DNA of 64,000 nucleotides, from positions 96,183 to 160,182 of the forward strand of contig JAVVEQ010000003.1 in NCBI GenBank assembly GCA_032250905.1. Reading direction: 5' to 3'. The stretch comes from Desulfotignum sp032250905. GTDB taxonomy: Bacteria > Desulfobacterota > Desulfobacteria > Desulfobacterales > Desulfobacteraceae. This document shows positions 41,636-50,181 of this stretch, in pieces (positions within the stretch are counted from its first letter, which is position 1; every line of letters starts with the position of its first letter). The notes below the pieces were generated by a model. That model saw only the letters and a list, made by a program, of their open reading frames with translations. It ran no database searches and was not told the origin of the DNA. The position numbers were made by a program, and so were the translations under genes.

Positions 41636-42685
41636 TTATTTAAAACAGGCTCCCGTTGTTTTGGCGTATTCTTTTCCCAGTCTGTAGGCATCCTCCATGA
41701 TAGCTCTTGCATTTTTATGGCCCAGAGATTCCATCTCCCTGACCCACTCCTCCCGCAAAGAAGTGGTCGCATCAAGCCATTTGGCTTTTTCTTCTGCCTC
41801 CAGTGTATAGAAGGCATGTCCCTTTTCCTTCAACAGCCTTGAATCCTTTAATGCACCCTCATCAAGGGTCAGACCGCTACGGCTTGCCATCGATTCACCT
41901 GTGGTTTCGGTTAAAATCTGCTGTGCGGATTCTGGCAGGCTTTTCCAGACCTGGCGGCCGATTCCTGCCCAGAACGGGGTGACAAAGAGATCACAGACAG
42001 TGGTGTAGTTTACTGCCTCTGAAATCTTAAAGGATACAATCGGGGCCAGGGGACAGAGAATTCCGTCAGCCATGCCCCTCTCCAATGCCAGATATGAGTC
42101 GGTGGGAGGAATCATGATGGCATTGGCGTCCAATGCGTTGAGTATGCTGACAGAAGTCTTGTTCCAGGCTATGATTTTAAGCCCTTTAAGGTCTGCCAGG
42201 TTTTTTACCAGTTTTTTTGTTGTGTGAATCTGAAAGGTTGCGCTGACCCATTGCCAGAGAACCTTGATTTCACTCAGCTCTTTTTGCATTTCAGGGTATT
42301 TTTGATACAGATCCCAGACCACAAGAGAGCCGCATTCTGCGCTTGGAGCCATGCCGGGCAGCTCCATGACCGTGTACAATGGAAATTTTCCCGGATTTCG
42401 CGAAAAATCCATGCCCCCAAGTCCTATCATTCCGGAAACAGTGGAATCATATACATCAGGCAGGGACGCAAGGGTGTTGGGGTTGTAATAGATCAGTTTC
42501 AATTCCCCCCTGGTTTTTTCTGAGACCTGGCTGAACCAGGGCTGCCATGCATTGACCACTGTGGGGTGGGTGTTCATGTAAACCGTTGACATAGGCAGTT
42601 CCACCTGAGCCATTGCCAAAGAGCCGGGCATTAAAATTGCCGCACACACCAGGGCAAACCAGACTTTCATGCTTGTTTTTTTCAT
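41636..42685 (-). CDS. TRAP transporter periplasmic binding protein
   Basis: This 349-residue DctP-like protein has a signal peptide (MKVWFALVCAAILMPGSLAM, cleavage after AMA). Characteristic segments are LADLKGLKIIAWNKTSVSIL, DSYLALERGMADGILCPLAP, and a long C-terminal helix pair. The usual arginine of the GLKIR motif is replaced (GLKII), so the ligand may not be a simple carboxylate. It is the first gene of the pair with the fused membrane subunit. The 215-bp gap upstream (42686-42900) contains an imperfect set of inverted repeats, including ctgttg-tctg-caacag around 42832, and likely its promoter. Confidence 0.85.
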   Translation of the reverse strand: MKKTSMKVWFALVCAAILMPGSLAMAQVELPMSTVYMNTHPTVVNAWQPWFSQVSEKTRGELKLIYYNPNTLASLPDVYDSTVSGMIGLGGMDFSRNPGKFPLYTVMELPGMAPSAECGSLVVWDLYQKYPEMQKELSEIKVLWQWVSATFQIHTTKKLVKNLADLKGLKIIAWNKTSVSILNALDANAIMIPPTDSYLALERGMADGILCPLAPIVSFKISEAVNYTTVCDLFVTPFWAGIGRQVWKSLPESAQQILTETTGESMASRSGLTLDEGALKDSRLLKEKGHAFYTLEAEEKAKWLDATTSLREEWVREMESLGHKNARAIMEDAYRLGKEYAKTTGACFK

Positions 42686-42900
42686 TTTTTTCCCCTTTTC
42701 ATTTTACGTTTTATACTGCTTCATTCCTGTCCGCAGCGGACCTGTTTTTTTTAAAAAAATGACTATCCAGTATGTTTCACATTGCACCCGGACAGATGCC
42801 CGGCCGCAACTCCTTGTGAAGCCTCTATTCTGCTGTTGTCTGCAACAGTGGTATTGTTGGCTTGTATGAGATCTGTTTCCTTGCCTTAAGTGTGAAAATA

Positions 42901-44784
42901 TTATGGACATAAAATGGAAACGCCGGTGTCAAATTTCTTGTCATTGATGATCAGCTTGATCTGGTATTTTCCTTTCAGACCCTGTTTGCTGATGTTGAGT
43001 TTCAGTTCCCGGTCATCGTCTTCCAGAAACGCGCCCGAGCACATGGCCAGATGCACGACCGCGGACGTGTTGAGAAAATAATGATGACTGTCGGCATCCC
43101 CGTCCAGGCAGATCATGGCCAGGGTGCCTCTTTCAAACCGGCCGTGAAACACCATGCGGTCTTCATCTTCTTCGATCACCACATTGTGCCAGGCATCGGG
43201 CTGTTCAAGCACTTCTTCAGCATCGGGCACGGTGTCAAATTCCGGCGTGACATCCAGTTGTCCCAGAAGCTGACCCGCACCGAACCGCACATTGTCTTTG
43301 TCATGGTAGATGGGCAGTTTTTCCGCCCGGTAGAAATTGCCTTCAGTTTCCAGTTCGTACAGTACCACCCCGTCTTTTTCCTCCACGGTCACGGACCTTA
43401 GCTCCACGGACGGGTCTTTGGAATCCAGAAACGCGCCCAGGCCGTCGTCTGCCCATCCGTCCTTGAATCCGATGCCCCCGGAATGGATCATGTAATGCCC
43501 GTCAGCATAATACTCCACATTGCAGATATAAGGAGAGAAAAATTCCTGGCCCCGCTCCCTGCCGTACTGCCACACCTGTTCGATTTCCATTTTTTCGGTG
43601 TCAATGCGGTATCTCACTCCTCTGGAGAAATTGTCCCGATTCCTGATATAATTGTCTTTATTCTTGGCCCGGTACTGGCCGTTGTCAAAGCACATCACAT
43701 CCCCTTCCGGCGTGATCAGGGCCGCGTGCTGTTCGTACTGCCAGTCAAAATTCTCCACATCCCCCACCGGGGTGAAAAAATATTTTTCCACCATTTCTTC
43801 GGGCCATCCTTCAGGATCTCCAACGATCCAGTTGAGGTTGCCGGAGTCAAAATCGATGTTGACCACGGCATCCTGGTGACGGCCGGAAAAGGTCAGGGAA
43901 TGGGTGGGCTTGTCATACCACACCGCGTTGTTGTGGAACCAGTCATGGGCATCCTGGGAACCGGAACCGGCCACATCCTGGGGCAGGAAGGTCTTGTAAT
44001 CCCAGGTTTTGAGGATCTCACCGGTGTTGCGGTCAATGAGCACACACATGTCTTCCACCGTATCCCGGGTGAAATCCTGGGTCAGCACCAGCAGGTTGCC
44101 GTCCTCCATTTCAAAATGATCATGATGGTAGTTGCCGGGCAAACGGTATTCCTTGTAAATTTTGCCCAGCATATCCAGCTCGATCAGGCCGGTGGAATTG
44201 TAGGGCATACGGCAGAACCGGCTGGAACCGGTTAGAATATTGCCGTTGGCAGCCCGTTTGATATCAAACATGGTGTTTTCAGTGAGCATCCACCGAATAT
44301 CGCCTTTGTAGTCGTAAGCCGTGGGCAGGTTTTTGCCGGCCGGGGTCAGAAACATGAAATTGTCTTTCAGATAATCGGCCGAAGTCATCACGTTCAGGCA
44401 CCGGCACACATCCTCGGGCAGTTTTCCGGTCTGGATCGTGATCTGTTTGGATGTGCCGTCGGGCAAAGAAATGATCACCTGGTTGGCAAAATCCTCATAC
44501 AGCCCCAGGACCGGGACCTTGTGAACCGTGTCCGCTGCAAAGGTGTGGGTCAGGTTTTCTCTTTTAAACCGTTTGCCGCACACGGTTACCGTGGGCGCGA
44601 CCTTTTCCGCGGTTTTAAACATCACCAGCGCGCACAAAGGATTGATCAGGTAGGGGTTGTGAACGACAAACGGGTTGTCGATGGTGCAGGTGTGTTTTTC
44701 AAAATCCGCCAGAAATTGTTTTTCCGCTTTGGCCTGGCGGGTGATGAGATGGTCGTAGCTTTTAAAGGTCACTTTATTGCTCAT
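42901..44784 (-). CDS. assT: Aryl-sulfate sulfotransferase (ASST family), without signal peptide
   Basis: This 627-residue beta-propeller enzyme matches arylsulfate sulfotransferases, which move sulfuryl groups between phenolic esters via a sulfohistidine. Residues expected in the active site are visible: the cluster GNYHHDHFE (about 218-225), His284 in DWFHNNAVWY, Arg302 in FSGRHQDAVV and His353 in YEQHAALI. The His284-Arg302 spacing of 18 equals that of His356-Arg374 in the E. coli enzyme as I recall it. The N terminus (MSNKVTFKSYDHLITRQAKA) has no export signal, unlike the periplasmic E. coli enzyme, so it should act in the cytoplasm. It follows thioredoxin and thioredoxin reductase genes. 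Confidence 0.87.
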   Translation of the reverse strand: MSNKVTFKSYDHLITRQAKAEKQFLADFEKHTCTIDNPFVVHNPYLINPLCALVMFKTAEKVAPTVTVCGKRFKRENLTHTFAADTVHKVPVLGLYEDFANQVIISLPDGTSKQITIQTGKLPEDVCRCLNVMTSADYLKDNFMFLTPAGKNLPTAYDYKGDIRWMLTENTMFDIKRAANGNILTGSSRFCRMPYNSTGLIELDMLGKIYKEYRLPGNYHHDHFEMEDGNLLVLTQDFTRDTVEDMCVLIDRNTGEILKTWDYKTFLPQDVAGSGSQDAHDWFHNNAVWYDKPTHSLTFSGRHQDAVVNIDFDSGNLNWIVGDPEGWPEEMVEKYFFTPVGDVENFDWQYEQHAALITPEGDVMCFDNGQYRAKNKDNYIRNRDNFSRGVRYRIDTEKMEIEQVWQYGRERGQEFFSPYICNVEYYADGHYMIHSGGIGFKDGWADDGLGAFLDSKDPSVELRSVTVEEKDGVVLYELETEGNFYRAEKLPIYHDKDNVRFGAGQLLGQLDVTPEFDTVPDAEEVLEQPDAWHNVVIEEDEDRMVFHGRFERGTLAMICLDGDADSHHYFLNTSAVVHLAMCSGAFLEDDDRELKLNISKQGLKGKYQIKLIINDKKFDTGVSILCP

Positions 44785-44849
44785 GATCTCAGGTCTCCTT
44801 TTATCAGGAAAAAATATATATAATATCGGAACCCCTTGTTACGGCGGGG

Positions 44850-45158
44850 TTATAAAATCTCGTCAATGGCTTTGATGATGGCCGGTTTCTGCTGTAATCC
44901 CGCGATCCGGTTGAATTCCTCGCCGTCTTTTAAAAACAGCATGGTGGGAAATCCCTTCACGCCTAAGCGTTCCTTTAATTCCTTGTTTTCGTCAAAATCA
45001 ATGGTAAAGATGGGAAATTCCGGTTTGAGCTTGTCAATGTCGCGCAGCACAAATGCCAGCATTTTGCAGGGACCGCAGGTCTTGGAATAGAATTCCACCA
45101 TCATGGACCCGGATTTGTCCAGTTGGTCAAATCCGTTGGTATCCAGTTCCTGAATCAT
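44850..45158 (-). CDS. trxA: Thioredoxin
   Basis: This 102-residue protein has the thioredoxin fold with CGPC at residues 28-31 (FYSKTCGPCKML) and a cis-proline in VKGFPTMLFLKDG. The aspartate usually buried beneath the active site is in TIDFDENKEL. It is 42 bp downstream of trxB and is presumably reduced by its product. Confidence 0.93.
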   Translation of the reverse strand: MIQELDTNGFDQLDKSGSMMVEFYSKTCGPCKMLAFVLRDIDKLKPEFPIFTIDFDENKELKERLGVKGFPTMLFLKDGEEFNRIAGLQQKPAIIKAIDEIL

Positions 45159-45200
45159 GGTTTCTCCTCGTATAAAGAATCACGGGTTGGGTTGTTATAA

Positions 45201-46139
45201 TCAAGGCGTGGTCGTGCCTTTGAGTTTTTCCACATATTTGGCCGCATTGTTGGCGGCAATGGCACCGTCGGAACAGGCCGTCACGATCTGGCGCAGTTTT
45301 TTAACGGTCACATCCCCGGCCCCGTATATGCCCGAAACCGTTGTCTGCATGTCTTGGTTCACCTGGATGAATCCCATATCATCCAGGATGCCCAGGTGTC
45401 TGAAGGCCCCGGAGGTGGGTTCCAGGCCGATGTATTCAAACACCCCGTCGCAGTGGACATGGCGTTCTTTCTGATCTTCTTTTGTGGATTTGAACCGCAC
45501 CCCGTCCAGCGCGTCTTCTCCGGTGAATTCAAGCACTTCCTGGTAGGGGTAAATGGTGACATTGGGCAGGGCCCGCAGCTGTTCGCACACCTTGGGATCG
45601 GCCGTGAGATCGAACATGGTGACAATGGTCAAAGAGTGGGTAATACCGGCCAGGTACAAAGATTCCTCCACCGCGGAGTTGCCGCCGCCGATCACCACCA
45701 CATCCCTGTCCCGGTACTGGGCCCCGTCACAGATGGCACACCAGCTGATCCCGGACCCGGCAAACCGGTCCTCGCCGGAGATGCCCAATTTTCTTGGGAT
45801 GGTGCCGGTGGCGATGATCACGGCATGGGTGAGAATTTCCGTGTCATCTTCTTCACAGACCAGAACTTTGGTGGTGCCGTAGTCAGTGATGCCGGTGATG
45901 GTTTTATAATCAAACGGCACCCCCAGTTTCTGGGTGTGTTCGTACATTTTCATGCTCAGCTCGGCCCCGTTGATTCGGCCGGTGCCGGTGTAGTTTTCGA
46001 TTTCATTGGTGTTTACCATCTGGCCGCCCGGTGCCAGCTGATCCACGATCAGCACGGACATGTTGGCCCGGATGGCATAGATGGCAGCCGTCAGGCCGGC
46101 AGGACCGGCACCGATAATAACAATATCATATGGGGTCAT
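45201..46139 (-). CDS. trxB: Thioredoxin reductase
   Basis: This 312-residue flavoprotein has FAD-binding IIGAGPAGLTAAIYAIRAN at the N terminus, the redox pair in SWCAICDGAQY, the NAD(P)H loop VVIGGGNSAVEESLYLAGIT and the C-terminal FAD motif GIYGAGDVTVKKLRQIVTAC. Length is typical. It begins the trxB-trxA-assT set. In anaerobes the electron donor may be NADPH, NADH or a ferredoxin-type donor; the sequence does not tell by inspection. Confidence 0.93.
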   Translation of the reverse strand: MTPYDIVIIGAGPAGLTAAIYAIRANMSVLIVDQLAPGGQMVNTNEIENYTGTGRINGAELSMKMYEHTQKLGVPFDYKTITGITDYGTTKVLVCEEDDTEILTHAVIIATGTIPRKLGISGEDRFAGSGISWCAICDGAQYRDRDVVVIGGGNSAVEESLYLAGITHSLTIVTMFDLTADPKVCEQLRALPNVTIYPYQEVLEFTGEDALDGVRFKSTKEDQKERHVHCDGVFEYIGLEPTSGAFRHLGILDDMGFIQVNQDMQTTVSGIYGAGDVTVKKLRQIVTACSDGAIAANNAAKYVEKLKGTTTP

Positions 46140-46181
46140 GGTGTGTGTCCCTTTTTACGGGTTACAATTCTTTTGTCCCCT

Positions 46182-46224
46182 ATAAAACAGGATTATTACA
46201 AACACATCCATGACGGCCGTCATG
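46182..46224 (-). promoter_or_regulatory. Crp/Fnr-type operator and promoter of trxB
   Basis: The 16-bp perfect palindrome catgacggccgtcatg (46209-46224) has the pentamer-N4-pentamer geometry of Fnr-type sites (ATGAC-N4-GTCAT). Its TGAC-N4-GTCA core agrees with the HcpR consensus of sulfate reducers as I recall it. A plausible -10 (ttttat, 46187-46182) places the palindrome centre near -41.5, the class II activation position. A Crp/Fnr gene lies immediately upstream on the same strand. Confidence 0.6.
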
Positions 46225-46266
46225 TTGCCGGTCGTTTTTTGAAAAAGGAGAAAAAAAGAGGTGAAT

Positions 46267-46953
46267 TTAGATTTTCAGACTGCCGAATTCAATATTTTTG
46301 AGCGCCGCAGGATCATGAATCCGGATCTGGCCCCGCTGGGTGGTGATAATGCCCATGTCGCGCAGCTGTCCCATGGTCCTGAGGGTGGATTCCGGTGTGG
46401 TCCCGGCGATTTCCGAGACTTCCTGGCTGGTGAACAGCAGCGGGGTCCCGAATTTTTCGTACAGGGTGCTGAGCACCCGCAGAACCCGGTTTTCCACTTT
46501 TTTTTCCATGAGATCCAGGATCCGGGAGTTGGCGCTGTCCAGACCGATGCCGATCCACCGAAGGATATTGGGGACAAAGACCGGATGGTCAGCCGTAAAA
46601 GCCATAAAGACTTTGCCTTTGATGCGCAGGCACCGGGTGGGTCGGGCCGCCTCGGCTTCCAGGAACCGGCCGCAGTCCAGATACGGCCCCAGCAGGTTGT
46701 AGGGTTCGGCTCTTTTGACCAGCAGAAAAGTGATCCTCCGACCGCTTTCCGCACAGGCACTGACCCGCAGCAGCCCGGACATGACAAAAAACACCGGGTC
46801 CACGGTATCCCCGAGGGAGGAAACATGCGCGCCTTTGGGAAAATGCACCGCATCTCCGATGTCAAACAGCGCGTGAACGACATCGCTGGAAATGCCCCGG
46901 AAAAACGGGGCGGTATGGAAAAAATCTTTCTCGCTTTTTGTGAACTGTTCCAT
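46267..46953 (-). CDS. Crp/Fnr-family transcriptional regulator
   Basis: This 228-residue protein has a cyclic-nucleotide-binding-fold domain (residues about 15-120, DAVHFPKGAHVSSLGDTVDP) and a C-terminal winged helix (LFTSQEVSEIAGTTPESTLR). Recognition-helix Glu188 and Arg192 match the E and R that read a TGA-type half-site in CRP and FNR. The N-terminal cysteine cluster of FNR is absent, so it is not an oxygen-labile FNR. It may sense haem-bound NO like HcpR, or another signal. Probable target: the palindrome before trxB, 43-58 bp past its own stop codon. Confidence 0.85.
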   Translation of the reverse strand: MEQFTKSEKDFFHTAPFFRGISSDVVHALFDIGDAVHFPKGAHVSSLGDTVDPVFFVMSGLLRVSACAESGRRITFLLVKRAEPYNLLGPYLDCGRFLEAEAARPTRCLRIKGKVFMAFTADHPVFVPNILRWIGIGLDSANSRILDLMEKKVENRVLRVLSTLYEKFGTPLLFTSQEVSEIAGTTPESTLRTMGQLRDMGIITTQRGQIRIHDPAALKNIEFGSLKI

Positions 46954-47046
46954 GATTTGTTATAAGCCGGGTGCCGGCAGGTGTCAACACCCGGAATGCC
47001 GATGACGCAAGGTCAATCCCTGCTTCGTCCGGGCGCACCTGGCCCA

Positions 47047-47937
47047 TCACTTTTTGGTGCTGGTGGTGCCGATGTAGATGGCGCACAGGGCCAGCACCAC
47101 CCCGGTCCAGGCCATGGCCGATGTTTCCCGGTTGAAGAACAGCACATCCCAGACAAAGGCCAGGGACGGCTGGAGCAGCAGTACCAGCCCGGCAACGGCA
47201 GCGGGAATTCTGGGCAGGGAATGCCCGATGAGAAACCAGCCCAGGGTCTGGCACATCAGGCCCAGTCCCGCCAGGGCGCTTAAGGTCTGGATATCCGGGA
47301 TGGCAAAAGACTCCCCGTTGCGCACCATTTCCAGCCCCAGAAACAGGGCCGTGGCAAAAGACACGACCATGAGGGTGTACATGGCCGGCGGGCTGCCGGG
47401 CTCGGACTGCATCCGCCGGAACGCCATGAGAAATCCGGTGTAAAAAACGGCCGTGGCAATGCCGTAATAGATGCCCAGGCGAACGTCCGGGGACAGTTGC
47501 CCCCAGGGAGTCCCCACGATCAGAAACAGCCCGGCCATGGCCGGGGGTATGGAAAGGATCAACCGGACCGACGGTTTTTCACCATAGATCACGAATGCCA
47601 CCGCCGGCACCATGAACACCTCGAAATTGCCCAGGATCGTGGCCAGGCCCGGCCCCACAAACTGGATACTGCGGTGCCAGGCATACAGGTCCAGGGCAAA
47701 GAACAGGCCGGTGAACAACGCCAGTTTCAGGAACCGCTTCCCATACCACCGCAGCTCGTTGCGGACCAGCAGGATCACCAGCAGAAAACATCCCCCGAAA
47801 AACACCCGGTAGAACGCGGATACCGTGGGGTTCACATGGGCCAGTTTGACAAAGACAGCGGAAAAGCTGATCATGACGGCGCCCAGGGTGGTGCGGATCA
47901 GGGCCTGGCGGAAAACAGCTGCAGGGTCTTGGGTCAT
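47047..47937 (-). CDS. EamA/DMT-superfamily transporter
   Basis: The protein of about 296 residues has ten hydrophobic segments in two EamA repeats (RTTLGAVMISFSAVFVKLAH, LGIYYGIATAVFYTGFLMAF, QTLGWFLIGHSLPRIPAAVA, VLALCAIYIGTTSTKK). These carriers export metabolites or amino acids; substrate unknown. ATG 47937 is preferred over TTG 47961 because it begins closer to helix 1, though neither has an ideal ribosome-binding site. Confidence 0.85.
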   Translation of the reverse strand: MTQDPAAVFRQALIRTTLGAVMISFSAVFVKLAHVNPTVSAFYRVFFGGCFLLVILLVRNELRWYGKRFLKLALFTGLFFALDLYAWHRSIQFVGPGLATILGNFEVFMVPAVAFVIYGEKPSVRLILSIPPAMAGLFLIVGTPWGQLSPDVRLGIYYGIATAVFYTGFLMAFRRMQSEPGSPPAMYTLMVVSFATALFLGLEMVRNGESFAIPDIQTLSALAGLGLMCQTLGWFLIGHSLPRIPAAVAGLVLLLQPSLAFVWDVLFFNRETSAMAWTGVVLALCAIYIGTTSTKK

Positions 47938-48061
47938 GGGGTGCTCATTCCTTTTCAACACGAAGCCTGCCTTTAAAATAATAAATTACCAGGTTCTGGT
48001 ATGGATTTTTCATCTGACCGGAAACGGATTATATTAATTTCAGTTTGACTTTGCCAAGAAT

Positions 48062-49060
48062 ATGAAAAATAATCTTTTCTTAAACAAAATTCAAGAATTG
48101 ATTCATAAACCACCCTGGGGCACTGGTATGGAATACCGAAAAATCATTGCCGCGTTTGAAACCGAAAACCCGTCCCTGGCCGAAGAATTGATCTGTGACA
48201 TGTTTTTTTCTTCCGGCATCAGGGGGGTGGTGTGTTGTCTGCCCCTGACGGAGCCGGACGAAGGGTTCGGCACCCCGACGCCGATGGTGCCCGGCGGCAA
48301 CCGCATTGAAGGGTATCTGCCCGAAGCACCGGATACCGATCACATTCTGGCACAGCTCACCCGCCGGGCCGGGGAACTGTTACAGGACGGCATCCATGTG
48401 AATATCCAGACAGAAACCGTGGCGGACCAGGACTGGGCAGATGCCTGGAAACAGCACTTTCACGTGATACGCATCACCGACCGCATCGTGGTGAAACCGG
48501 CCTGGCAGCCCTTTGATCCGGAGCCGGGCGACCTGGTGATCCACCTGGACCCGGGCATGGCGTTCGGTACCGGCACCCATCCCTCCACCTGCATTTGCCT
48601 CAAGCAGATCCAGGCCGGTCTTACGCCCGGACAGACATTTCTGGATGTGGGGTGCGGGACGGGTATTCTTATGATCGCAGCGGCCGGACTGGGCGCATCC
48701 CGGGTGGTGGGAATTGACACGGATCCTGCGGCCGTGGCCGTGGCTGAAGAAAACCTGGAGAAAAACAAGGTGCCCCGGGACCGGTATCGCCTGTATGCCG
48801 GCACCCTGGACCAGATGGACCAGATGGATCAGACGGAATATGACCTGATTGCCGCCAATATCATTGCCCAGACCCTTGTGGCCATCATGGCGGATATCTG
48901 CAAACGGATGGCCCCGGGTGGCCGTGCCGTGCTTTCCGGGATCATCCGGGAGCGTCAGCAGGAGGTGGACGCCGCACTTCAACAGCATGGGCTGGTGATT
49001 CTGAACCGGGACACGGACGCAGAGTGGGTCACAATAACTGCGGGCCGGGAATTCCATTGA
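48062..49060 (+). CDS. prmA: Ribosomal protein L11 methyltransferase (PrmA)
   Basis: The protein has the PrmA C-terminal SAM-dependent methyltransferase domain (HLDPGMAFGTGTHPSTCICL, FLDVGCGTGILMIAAAGLGA, YDLIAANIIAQTLVAIMADI with the NII(A) active motif) and a divergent N-terminal substrate domain containing ADQDWADAWKQHFHVIRITD. It trimethylates ribosomal protein L11. The start may be ATG 48128 (310 residues) rather than 48062 (332), since PrmA is usually 290-315 residues. Its stop codon overlaps the start of the MlaE-like gene. Confidence 0.9.
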   Translation: MKNNLFLNKIQELIHKPPWGTGMEYRKIIAAFETENPSLAEELICDMFFSSGIRGVVCCLPLTEPDEGFGTPTPMVPGGNRIEGYLPEAPDTDHILAQLTRRAGELLQDGIHVNIQTETVADQDWADAWKQHFHVIRITDRIVVKPAWQPFDPEPGDLVIHLDPGMAFGTGTHPSTCICLKQIQAGLTPGQTFLDVGCGTGILMIAAAGLGASRVVGIDTDPAAVAVAEENLEKNKVPRDRYRLYAGTLDQMDQMDQTEYDLIAANIIAQTLVAIMADICKRMAPGGRAVLSGIIRERQQEVDAALQQHGLVILNRDTDAEWVTITAGREFH

Positions 49061-50181
49061 CTGAGCTGCACATCAGACAGACCGGCACCGGCCCGGACTT
49101 TGTTTTTTCCGGGCGGATGGATGCCGACGGCATTGCAGAGATATGGGAACAGGCCTGCGACGGTATCGGCAGCCAGTCCGGTACGGCCCTGAACCTGGAT
49201 TTGTCCGGAGTCACTTATTTTGACACGGCCGGTGCCGCCTTTCTGGTCCATCTGGACCGGATGGCCCGGGAACAGAACCTGGAACCGGTCCGCACGACCG
49301 GGCTGGACTCCGCCGGGTCCAGGCTGGTGGAACGGATTTCAGGGAATGCGCTCTCCGCCCCGGACCCGGTTGCCTCATCGGGCCGTATCCGGATGTTTGT
49401 GGCATCCCAGGGCCGGGGACTGGCCGAATTCCGGGATGATGTCAAAAACTATATTGCGTTTTTCGGGGAAATCTGCTGGTTTTTCGGCACCGGCCTGTTG
49501 CGCCCGGGCCGGATCCGGTGGGGTGAAACCCTGCGGGTGGCGGAACAGGCAGGGGTGAACGCACTGCCCATCGTGGCGCTGATCAGTTTTATCGTGGGCC
49601 TGGTCATGGCGTTCCAGTCCGCCATTCCCATGAAAATGTTCGGTGCGGAAATTTATGTGGCCAACCTGATCGGCCTGGCCATGGTGCGGGAACTCGGTCC
49701 GCTCATGACCGCCATCGTTCTGGCGGGGCGGTCCGCATCCGCGTTTGCCGCGGAAATCGGGACCATGAAAATCAATGAGGAGATCGATGCCCTGTCCATC
49801 ATGGGACTGGAACCGGTGCGGTTCCTGATCCTGCCCCGGGTGATCGCCTCCACGCTGATGACCCCGCTGCTCACCGTGTTTGCCATCCTGGTGGGGATCC
49901 TGGGAGGGGCGGTGGTGATCCTGTCCATGGGACACCCGTTTTCCGCTTACTACAACCAGGTGGTGGGATTTGTGTCCTGGGGGGATTTTGTGGGCGGCAT
50001 GATCAAATGTTTTGTGTTCGGGGTGCTCATTGCCGCCACCGGGTGCATCCGGGGATACCAGACCCGTCAGGGGCCTTCGGCTGTGGGCGAGGCCGCCACC
50101 CGGGCCGTGGTGTCGTCCATTATTCTCATTGCCGTGTTTGACGGTATTTTTTCAATTATTTACTATGTGTTGGATGTGTGA
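49057..50181 (+). CDS. mlaE: MlaE-family lipid ABC permease with N-terminal STAS domain
   Basis: The protein of 374 residues begins with a STAS-like domain (residues about 1-100, ALNLDLSGVTYFDTAGAAFL), normally a separate protein (MlaB). An MlaE permease of five or six helices follows (VRELGPLMTAIVLAGRSASA, FAAEIGTMKINEEIDALSIM). It is the membrane core of a phospholipid transporter between the inner and outer membranes. I choose TTG 49057, which overlaps the prmA stop (TTGA); an earlier GTG-type frame start would lie inside prmA. Both fused STAS and compact operon are known variants outside Enterobacteria. Confidence 0.88.
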   Translation: MTELHIRQTGTGPDFVFSGRMDADGIAEIWEQACDGIGSQSGTALNLDLSGVTYFDTAGAAFLVHLDRMAREQNLEPVRTTGLDSAGSRLVERISGNALSAPDPVASSGRIRMFVASQGRGLAEFRDDVKNYIAFFGEICWFFGTGLLRPGRIRWGETLRVAEQAGVNALPIVALISFIVGLVMAFQSAIPMKMFGAEIYVANLIGLAMVRELGPLMTAIVLAGRSASAFAAEIGTMKINEEIDALSIMGLEPVRFLILPRVIASTLMTPLLTVFAILVGILGGAVVILSMGHPFSAYYNQVVGFVSWGDFVGGMIKCFVFGVLIAATGCIRGYQTRQGPSAVGEAATRAVVSSIILIAVFDGIFSIIYYVLDV

